A stretch of DNA of 6,247 nucleotides from JAWXTP01 sp044433415 (GTDB taxonomy: Bacteria; Bacteroidota; Bacteroidia; Bacteroidales; Rikenellaceae). Under the pieces are notes generated by a model. The model saw only the letters and a program-made list of their open reading frames with translations, had not been told where the DNA came from and searched no databases. Shown piece by piece: positions 1 through 3,917 of the stretch (positions are counted from its first letter, which is position 1; the number at the start of each line of letters is the position of its first letter). The translations under genes and the position numbers were made by a program. Where the stretch lies: assembly GCA_044433415.1 (NCBI GenBank), contig JAWXTP010000153.1, positions 1-6,247 of the forward strand, given 5' to 3'.

Positions 1-15
1 ATGAATTTAAGATGA
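1..15 (+). other. possible last codons of an upstream gene
   Basis: Frame 1 reads four sense codons and then TGA at 13-15. This stop overlaps the ATG of the next gene at 12-14 in an ATGA arrangement, which is typical of translationally coupled genes. Only 15 bases are visible, so whether this is the end of a real gene cannot be decided here. Confidence 0.25.
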
Positions 16-377
16 AAGCAGATTTTAGAATAATAGCAATTAAGACGTTAAGAATAACAGCTATTGTAGTGTTAGGAATTGTAGCATTGTGTTATATATA
101 TGAGTATTGTTTGAATGATTATACAGACTATATGTTTAACAGCATTTCAGACGATGATTCAAGGCATTATAATATAACATATTATCGTGCAACAATGTTT
201 CTTTATTCTGTATATTTTACACTACTATTTTTATTAGCTTTATTTTCTAAAAAAATAGATAAATTTTTGCTATTAACATTAATATTACTACTTATAGGAT
301 TATTGGCACTATTCTTATACTATGAAAATGCTAATATTCCTATATGGGTTTTATATTTTTATAATATTTTTCATTAA
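12..377 (+). CDS. small multi-pass membrane protein of unknown function
   Basis: A 121-residue protein that I do not recognise. Hydrophobic stretches lie at about residues 13-34, 59-79 and 84-104, with a shorter one at about 108-119, so three to four membrane segments are likely. A polar, Asp/Tyr-rich loop (about 35-57, containing DDDSRHY) separates the first two. A short basic segment (KKIDK, about 80-84) lies between the second and third and by the positive-inside rule should be cytoplasmic. There is no enzyme motif or lipobox. The ATG at 12 overlaps a TGA in frame 1, so this may be the last gene of an operon entering from the left. It ends 42 bases before a strong hairpin and faces the minus-strand CYTH gene convergently. 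The reading frame looks genuine from its hydrophobic periodicity, but no function can be given. Confidence 0.6.
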   Translation: MKADFRIIAIKTLRITAIVVLGIVALCYIYEYCLNDYTDYMFNSISDDDSRHYNITYYRATMFLYSVYFTLLFLLALFSKKIDKFLLLTLILLLIGLLALFLYYENANIPIWVLYFYNIFH

Positions 378-419
378 ATCGTGTTTTTTTAGTACTTGAA
401 GTTTTAATACATTAATCAA

Positions 420-481
420 AAACAACGAAGCTAAAGAGGATTTATTATCTCCTTTCTGACTTTGTTGTTTGTTTTAATTTT
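420..481. terminator. hairpin terminator between convergent genes
   Basis: AAACAACGAAG at 420-430 pairs with CTTTGTTGTTT at 460-470, giving 11 bp with one G-T pair. The inner part (433-441 with 447-455) can extend the stem with mismatches. On + it is followed by a T-rich tract (471-481), as expected for an intrinsic terminator of the small membrane gene ending at 377. On -, the run of A at 418-422 gives a shorter U tract, so it may also stop transcription from the CYTH gene. The position between two convergent genes supports this role. Confidence 0.65.
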
Positions 482-510
482 AGTATTTAATAATGGTGTC
501 TTTTTATTTT

Positions 511-597
511 GTTTCGCTAGGTGTCCCAGTGGACTAATAATAGTAAATGTGTTTATTTGGTTGGTGGAGTTTCGCTAGTTGACGATAAGGAGTTATT
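511..597. repeat. imperfect tandem repeat covering the CYTH gene 3' end
   Basis: GTTTCGCTAG occurs at 511-520 and again at 569-578, 58 bases apart. The next 29 bases of each copy (521-549 and 579-607) also align, with a bit over half of positions identical, including a shared ATAGTAA block. The right copy encodes the last residues of the CYTH protein (YYNNS...STSET). On -, the left copy reads similarly (YYY, stop, STGTPSET) but lies after the stop codon. This looks like a decayed duplication of the gene's end. Confidence 0.4.
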
Positions 598-1026
598 ATA
601 GTAACGGATGTCGCCTGTGACTTCTTTTCCTAACCATTGAGGACGAGTGAAAGTTTCGTCTTCGGATTGTAGCTCTATTTCAGCGATAATAAGACCTTTA
701 TGAGCGCCCTCGAATACGTCAACTTCCCAGGTGTGTTTACCTTCTTTTACTAAATGACGAGTCTTCTCAACTGCTACGGGAAGACACAGTCTCATTAACT
801 CTTTGGCTTCAGTAATAGATATTTCTTTTTCAAATTCGTATCTACTTGTACCTGATTCATTAGAAGCGCCCTTAATAGTAAGATATCCTTTTTCTTCACG
901 TATACGCACACGAACAGTTCTGTTAGGGTCTTTACTTATATATCCCTGAACAATGTATTGACTGCTATATACCTCAGTGGAGAAGTCACCATTGACTAAA
1001 AATTTTCTTTCTATTTCTGTATTCAT
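553..1026 (-). CDS. CYTH-domain (triphosphate tunnel) phosphohydrolase
   Basis: A 157-residue soluble, single-domain CYTH protein of the length usual for stand-alone bacterial members. These enzymes bind triphosphates in a beta-barrel tunnel with a divalent metal. Many small bacterial ones hydrolyse inorganic tripolyphosphate, while a few make cAMP. The signature ExExK is E4-I-E6-R-K8. The expected alternating charged strands follow: R39/R41/R43 (TVRVRIRE), K52 (LTIKG), E64/E66 (YEFEKE), K88/R90 (EKTRHL), E101/D103 (WEVDVFEG) and E116/E118 (IAEIEL), then the family's usual RYYN-type ending near residue 135. All tunnel residues I would look for are present, so an active enzyme is expected. Tripolyphosphatase is the most likely activity, but substrate cannot be read from sequence. 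It starts 6 bases after the stop of the hemolysin III-like gene and has no promoter of its own, so the two are probably co-transcribed. The C-terminal tail (SSTSETPPTK) looks disordered and lies in a repeated segment. Confidence 0.9.
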   Translation of the reverse strand: MNTEIERKFLVNGDFSTEVYSSQYIVQGYISKDPNRTVRVRIREEKGYLTIKGASNESGTSRYEFEKEISITEAKELMRLCLPVAVEKTRHLVKEGKHTWEVDVFEGAHKGLIIAEIELQSEDETFTRPQWLGKEVTGDIRYYNNSLSSTSETPPTK

Positions 1027-1032
1027 ATACGA

Positions 1033-1671
1033 CTAATATATATAGAAAAGTATAGCTATTAGGTGAGCTGTTAGCGCTAGATTTATTAATAGGTGCCACA
1101 CTAGATGATGGTATTTAAATCCTTTACGTGCATAAAACCAAGCACCTAAAGAATAAAATACACCTCCTACACCTATAAGTGTTATAAGTTCTATAGAAGA
1201 ATTTCTGATAAACAAAGGTAGAAACAAAACAAGAGTCCAACCCATGGATAAGTAAATTGTTAAACTTATTGCTGGGATTGATTTTGTGGATAATGACTTG
1301 TAAAATATTCCAAAAATTACCATTGCCCACTGTACTATTGTAATTAGCGTACCTTGCCAACCGCCAATAACATTTAATGCTATAGGAGTGTAAGTTCCAG
1401 CAATCGCAACATATATAAATATATGGTCAAGGATTTGAAATATATCTTTGTGTTTTGATTTGGGTTGCATAGAATGGTATAGGGTTGAGAAAAGTGTCAT
1501 CCCAAATATAGCAATTAGATATATAGATATGCTTATTGCTGCTGCTTTACCTCCATTTATGTATGCCCATACAGATGCAAATGGTATAAGTATAAGTAAT
1601 AGTATTGCCATTACTCCATGTGATATAGCATTTGCTATTTCTTCTTTTATTGTTGGTATATATATTTTCAT
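1033..1671 (-). CDS. hemolysin III / PAQR-family membrane protein (TrhA/YqfA type)
   Basis: A 212-residue integral inner-membrane protein with seven predicted helices, the standard length for bacterial hemolysin III proteins. These are prokaryotic relatives of the adiponectin/progestin receptor (PAQR) family and carry a buried metal-binding, hydrolase-like site. The N-terminal family motif EExxNxxSHG is at 10-19. The metal and active-site signature is complete: S62xxxH66 (STLYH), D82-H83 (LDH), the AGTYTP segment at 91-96, and H189xxxH193 (YHHLVWH). Physiological function is uncertain. Members have been linked to membrane energetics and fluidity, and the name 'hemolysin' comes from early cloning in Bacillus cereus, so cytolysis should not be assumed. 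It is the first gene of a two-gene unit with the CYTH protein, read from the promoter at 1734-1704. The ATG at 1671 leaves a leader of roughly 25-30 bases. Confidence 0.93.
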   Translation of the reverse strand: MKIYIPTIKEEIANAISHGVMAILLLILIPFASVWAYINGGKAAAISISIYLIAIFGMTLFSTLYHSMQPKSKHKDIFQILDHIFIYVAIAGTYTPIALNVIGGWQGTLITIVQWAMVIFGIFYKSLSTKSIPAISLTIYLSMGWTLVLFLPLFIRNSSIELITLIGVGGVFYSLGAWFYARKGFKYHHLVWHLLINLALTAHLIAILFYIY

Positions 1672-1703
1672 TTGTAAGTTATTTTATGTTATCTTTAGTA
1701 TGA

Positions 1704-1734
1704 CAAATTTAACGATTATATTTATATAACCAAA
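1704..1734 (-). promoter_or_regulatory. Bacteroidota-type promoter for the hemolysin III-CYTH operon
   Basis: Read on -, TTTG (1734-1731) is followed by 19 bases and TAAATTTG (1711-1704). This is a perfect match to the Bacteroidota -33/-7 consensus TTTG-N19-21-TAnnTTTG. Transcription would begin near 1697-1700, about 26-29 bases before the ATG at 1671. Confidence 0.8.
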
Positions 1735-1790
1735 TTAAAATAAGGTTGCAAATATTGTTTTTATTTGAAGTTTTTGTAAATGGTTAATAA

Positions 1791-2465
1791 CTAGTAGCTC
1801 CCTAATAAAAAAGAAGTGATTATTCCCATTAAGCCTATTGCTAATCCTGCTATAGCGCCTTCTTTAACCCCTAGCTCTATAGCTTTAGCAGTACCTACAC
1901 CATGAGCAGAAGTGCCAAGTGCTAGTCCTCTAGCTATGGGGGATGTGATGTTGCAAAGTTTAAGTAGAGGTGGACCTATAATACTTCCCAATATACCAGT
2001 GAAAACAGTAACTATAGCTGTTAATGAAATTATACCATTCAGTTGTTCGCTAAGTTGAATGGCTATAGGCGTTGTAACACTTTTAGGTAAGATAGAGCTT
2101 ACTATCGAACTATCTACATCGAAAAATGAGAAGCAAAGTTTCACCATAGCTATGTTTGTTATGGCTCCAACAAATATAGATACAAGTATAGGAATAAGAC
2201 TTCGTTTAATGAGAGCTACCTGCTTATGTAACATATATCCTAGTGCTACAACGGAAGGACCTAGAAGAAAAGATATAAGTTCACTACCTTTTTTATAAAC
2301 TTCATAATCTATCTTGAAAATGCTAAGTACGCTAACTACAAATATTACAGCTAATATAAGAGCATTTAGGAATTTTATTCTTGTGTATTTTATGATTAAT
2401 CCACCAAGTACGTAAGCACAAATGTTAAGGCAAATTATTGCTAATTCGTTAAACTGTTCAGTCAT
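1791..2465 (-). CDS. lrgB: LrgB/CidB-family membrane protein
   Basis: A 224-residue polytopic membrane protein of the LrgB/CidB/YohK family, which is normally paired with a small LrgA/CidA protein. In staphylococci the pair modulates murein hydrolase activity and cell lysis. Elsewhere, family members are implicated in export of small carboxylates such as pyruvate or glycolate. Family hallmarks are clear: GPSVVALGYMLHK at 69-81, LPKSVTTPIA at 126-135, a glycine-rich GILGSIIGPPLL at 157-168, and the strongly conserved ARGLALGTSAHGVGTAKA at 178-195, followed by EGAIAGLAIGLMGI. Length is normal and no key segment is missing. Its ATG overlaps the last base of the lrgA stop (TAATG), indicating translational coupling. 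There is no clear terminator between its end and the next promoter on the same strand at 1734. Confidence 0.95.
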   Translation of the reverse strand: MTEQFNELAIICLNICAYVLGGLIIKYTRIKFLNALILAVIFVVSVLSIFKIDYEVYKKGSELISFLLGPSVVALGYMLHKQVALIKRSLIPILVSIFVGAITNIAMVKLCFSFFDVDSSIVSSILPKSVTTPIAIQLSEQLNGIISLTAIVTVFTGILGSIIGPPLLKLCNITSPIARGLALGTSAHGVGTAKAIELGVKEGAIAGLAIGLMGIITSFLLGSY

Positions 2466-2827
2466 TATTTGTCTTCTCCTTTCTTTTTGTTGTCAAAGTA
2501 TTGTTGACAGTAGCCAACAGATAGTAGTACAGCAATGGTTGATAAGATAACAGTTAATGATATAGATACTAGGTTGTTGCTAACTAGGGGAAGGATGGTT
2601 ATTATCCCAACAGCAGGGGGAAGGAAGAAGATAGACATATTTTGCATGAAAAAATTAACTACACCTTTAAGGCTTTCTTCTTTTACTATCCTTAGCTGTA
2701 ATGATATAAATAATAATATCATTCCTATAACGCTACCTGGTAGCATAGGTATCAAAAAGTGACTTAATAAAGTGCCGAGTAACAGCATAACTAGTATTGT
2801 GGATAATCCTATTAATGTTTTATTCAT
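2465..2827 (-). CDS. lrgA: LrgA/CidA-family holin-like membrane protein
   Basis: A 120-residue membrane protein with four likely helices (about 4-27, 29-47, 58-80 and 84-107) and a charged cytoplasmic-type tail (DNKKKGEDK). The motifs PGSVIGM (30-36) and FFLPPAVGI (67-75) are those of the LrgA/CidA family, which resemble phage holins and act with LrgB. I chose the ATG at 2827. The same frame stays open to a TTG at 2896, but the extra 23 residues are polar and aromatic, unlike the family, and lie over a decayed DUF2442 gene in another frame. The stop overlaps the lrgB start by one base, so the two are a coupled operon. I found no convincing TTTG/TAnnTTTG promoter upstream on this strand, so the transcription start is unknown. 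The proximity of the broken gene suggests that the upstream region has been rearranged. Confidence 0.92.
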   Translation of the reverse strand: MNKTLIGLSTILVMLLLGTLLSHFLIPMLPGSVIGMILLFISLQLRIVKEESLKGVVNFFMQNMSIFFLPPAVGIITILPLVSNNLVSISLTVILSTIAVLLSVGYCQQYFDNKKKGEDK

Positions 2828-2844
2828 GTGTAAATAATTGTAAA

Positions 2845-3027
2845 TTAGTGATTGATAATTGTGAGAGGTAAAAAATAAAGGGGTATAAAAATACAAAACT
2901 CTAATCGCTCTTGCTCAGTTGCATTCATAAGCCTTGGATATCATGAAATTGATTGCCAAAGCTCTTTGTTATCTTTGGTGAGAATGAAAATTGTATCATC
3001 TTTAATCCATACTTTTTTTACATCCAT
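2845..3027 (-). pseudogene. broken DUF2442-family gene remnant
   Basis: Read on -, an ATG at 3027-3025 opens 28 codons (MDVKKVWIKDDTIFILTKDN and on to ELWQSIS) and meets TGA at 2943-2941. In the same frame after the stop the reading continues with YPRLMNATEQERLEF. The PRL-NAT-ER motif is the hallmark of DUF2442, a small protein family (about 75-85 residues) found in many bacteria, often beside DUF4160 proteins and sometimes in toxin-antitoxin-like pairs. After LEF (about 2896) the sequence loses family character. The expected G-I-H-W and acidic C-terminal end is absent, and the frame ends at TAA 2847-2845. The gene therefore has both a nonsense codon, possibly from TGG or another near codon, and a lost or replaced 3' end. 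I saw no DUF4160 partner on the upstream side (3028-3140). The 28-residue N-terminal piece could still be translated but is unlikely to be functional. Confidence 0.7.
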
Positions 3028-3142
3028 AGCTCAAATGTTTTTAGTGAAGTTCTAATAATTGGTTTTATTCGATTTGCAAAAAAAAGTAATAATTTTATCA
3101 CCTGCAAATAATTAGTCCGAAAAATGTTATGTTGATAGATAT

Positions 3143-3173
3143 TTTGTCTTTTCGATATTTATTTCTACATTTG
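3143..3173 (+). promoter_or_regulatory. Bacteroidota-type promoter of the structured RNA
   Basis: TTTG at 3143-3146, 19 bases, then TACATTTG at 3166-3173 form a perfect match to the Bacteroidota consensus. Transcription should start near 3178-3180, which is exactly where the 5' strand of the long closing stem begins (3177). No start codon with a long reading frame follows closely, so the immediate product is RNA. Confidence 0.82.
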
Positions 3174-3177
3174 TAGT

Positions 3178-3349
3178 GCGTTACATATTAGACTCGGTAG
3201 GGAAACCTGCCTTCATTAGTTGAGACGGGCATTTTTATGTCTGTACCTCACTATATCTGCACGGGTGGTTTACCTCCCGTGTGGAGCGTTAATGCGCCCA
3301 CTGCCGAGTCTGGTGTAACGCAACGGGTCAGGTGAATCACCCTATTTTT
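3178..3349 (+). ncRNA. candidate structured non-coding RNA, 6S-like (tentative)
   Basis: A compact region, visibly richer in G and C than its flanks, whose ends pair. TGCGTTACA (3177-3185) pairs with TGTAACGCA (3314-3322). After a small internal loop, AGACTCGGTAG (3190-3200) pairs with CTGCCGAGTCT (3301-3311), 11 bp with one G-T. Inside, CACGGG (3260-3265) pairs with CCCGTG (3276-3281), GCG (3286-3288) with CGC (3295-3297), and TGCC (3208-3211) with GGCA (3228-3231). A perfect promoter ends 4 bases before the first paired base and a terminator-like element follows at 3325-3353, giving an RNA of about 145-175 nt. Ends closed by a long stem, an open middle with small side hairpins, and a housekeeping promoter all recall 6S RNA and the Bacteroidales-1/6S-Flavo type candidates. 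That identification is inference. It lacks the SRP GGAAG/AGCAG core and the tmRNA tRNA-like end and tag. Confidence 0.7.
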
Positions 3350-3353
3350 GTTT
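3325..3353 (+). terminator. terminator-like element after the structured RNA
   Basis: GGGT (3325-3328) can pair with ACCC (3339-3342) just before a T tract (TATTTTTGTTT, 3343-3353). An alternative pairing joins GGTGA (3331-3335) to TCACC (3356-3360) across the T tract. The stem is short, so termination may be partial, with read-through into the small gene at 3391. Confidence 0.45.
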
Positions 3354-3390
3354 CATCACCCAATACGTTTAACTATTAAAAATAAAGGCT

Positions 3391-3666
3391 ATGGAGCAAA
3401 GACACAGAATCAGACTAACAACCTCCAATACATTCGATTTGGAGAGAGACGAAATCAAACGCCTCTACACTTATCTATCATTATTTATGTATCGCTATTT
3501 GCGCACTCCCGACTATCGAGAGAAACCTTTGATTGAGCAACTTGCCAAAGATTTCAAAGGTTACCATAAAGAGATGTTGGCACAAGTAGAGCGCGATCCT
3601 AATAATCTAACACTAAATAAAATAAAGGTATTCTTCGATCTTCACTATAAGAAGTTAAAGGATTAA
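3391..3666 (+). CDS. small basic protein of unknown function
   Basis: A 91-residue soluble protein that I do not recognise. It is rich in charged and aromatic residues (Lys, Arg, Glu, Tyr, Phe) and looks mainly alpha-helical, with helices likely at about 18-38 (ERDEIKRLYTYLSLFMYRYL), 46-65 and 74-90. There is no signal peptide, membrane segment, cysteine pair or recognised nucleic-acid-binding motif. The ATG at 3391 follows an A-rich stretch (TAAAAATAAAGG), suitable for Bacteroidota initiation. No promoter of the local type lies between it and the structured RNA, so it is probably expressed by read-through from the promoter at 3143. Codons ending in C (for example CTC, TAC, ATC, CGC) appear more often than in the neighbouring genes, suggesting either stronger codon selection or a different origin. 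A GTTTAAC-like AT-rich leader of about 40 bases separates it from the RNA terminator. Confidence 0.6.
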   Translation: MEQRHRIRLTTSNTFDLERDEIKRLYTYLSLFMYRYLRTPDYREKPLIEQLAKDFKGYHKEMLAQVERDPNNLTLNKIKVFFDLHYKKLKD

Positions 3667-3683
3667 CTGATGAATACAAAATC

Positions 3684-3828
3684 ACTGACAAGGAGCGAAA
3701 GTAGGTAATGTAATCACTTTAGCATTACTATTGCAGTGGTGCATATTTTGATAAAGATTCATCTTAGAGTCCCCAAATATGTAACATCGAGTCTTGTGGT
3801 TACTCCTTGCAGTCGTAAGTGCTGCAAG
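3684..3828 (+). other. structured inverted-repeat block, possible RNA element
   Basis: A non-coding stretch with nested pairings. ACTG-a-CAAGGAG (3684-3695, one bulged A) pairs with CTCCTTGCAGT (3803-3813), 11 bp. Inside, AGTA-g-GTAATG (3700-3710) pairs with CATTACTATT (3723-3732), and CATATTT (3742-3748) with AAATATG (3775-3781), the latter enclosing AAGA/TCTT (3754-3757 with 3762-3765). The 3' strand of the outer stem overlaps CTTGCAG (3806-3812), which can instead pair with CTGCAAG (3822-3828). The pattern resembles a three- or four-helix RNA with two competing 3' folds. It lies 17 bases after the stop of the small gene and upstream of the promoter at 3849, so it may be that gene's 3' untranslated region or a processed RNA. 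No promoter of its own was seen. Confidence 0.45.
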
Positions 3829-3843
3829 TATAATTATCTTTTA
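3806..3843 (+). terminator. possible terminator hairpin
   Basis: CTTGCAG (3806-3812) pairs perfectly with CTGCAAG (3822-3828) around a 9-base loop, followed by an AT-rich tract that includes TCTTTT (3838-3843). The U tract is late and interrupted, so efficiency is doubtful. It would end transcription of the small gene before the next promoter, and it excludes the outer stem described for 3684-3813. Confidence 0.4.
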
Positions 3844-3848
3844 TTAGT

Positions 3849-3880
3849 TTTGTATATAAAAATATAAATTCGTACATTTG
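3849..3880 (+). promoter_or_regulatory. Bacteroidota-type promoter of the peptidase operon
   Basis: TTTG at 3849-3852, 20 bases, then TACATTTG at 3873-3880, a perfect consensus. Transcription should begin at about 3885-3888. This makes the in-frame TTG at 3888 an unlikely start codon and supports the ATG at 3918, with a leader of about 30 bases. Confidence 0.8.
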
Positions 3881-3917
3881 TTTTCATTTGAATATACAAA
3901 CGCAAACATATAAATAT

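Noticed and set aside
1448..1729. Plus-strand reading frame opposite the hemolysin III gene, and similar antisense frames at 2059-2298, 2535-2762, 4880-5092 and 5787-6086
   Set aside because: Each lies antisense to a gene with clear family motifs and shows no family features of its own.
2828..2896. TTG start at 2896 giving a 23-residue N-terminal extension of LrgA
   Set aside because: The extension is unlike the family, overlaps the decayed DUF2442 gene in another frame, and the ATG at 2827 gives the normal family length with the first helix intact.
2828..3140. A promoter for lrgAB on the minus strand
   Set aside because: Near matches such as AACATTTG and GAGCTTTG lack a correctly spaced TTTG box. 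No site as good as the other three was found.
3321..3345. GGGTCAGG near 3325 resembling part of bacterial SRP RNA
   Set aside because: The diagnostic apical GGAAG...AGCAG core of SRP RNA does not follow, and the segment lies outside the closed stem of the candidate RNA.
3348..3536. Alternative plus-strand frame overlapping the start of the 91-residue gene
   Set aside because: It begins inside the terminator-like T tract, has low-complexity content, and overlaps a longer frame with better initiation context.
3888..3917. TTG start at 3888 giving ten extra residues on the C26-M19 protein
   Set aside because: The predicted transcription start falls at about 3885-3888, so this codon would have no leader. 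The ATG at 3918 follows an A-rich leader and still leaves the full C26 domain.
3684..3917. A riboswitch controlling the C26-M19 gene
   Set aside because: A perfect promoter (3849-3880) lies between the structured block and the gene, so the main transcript would not contain the block. I kept it only as a structured element of unknown role.
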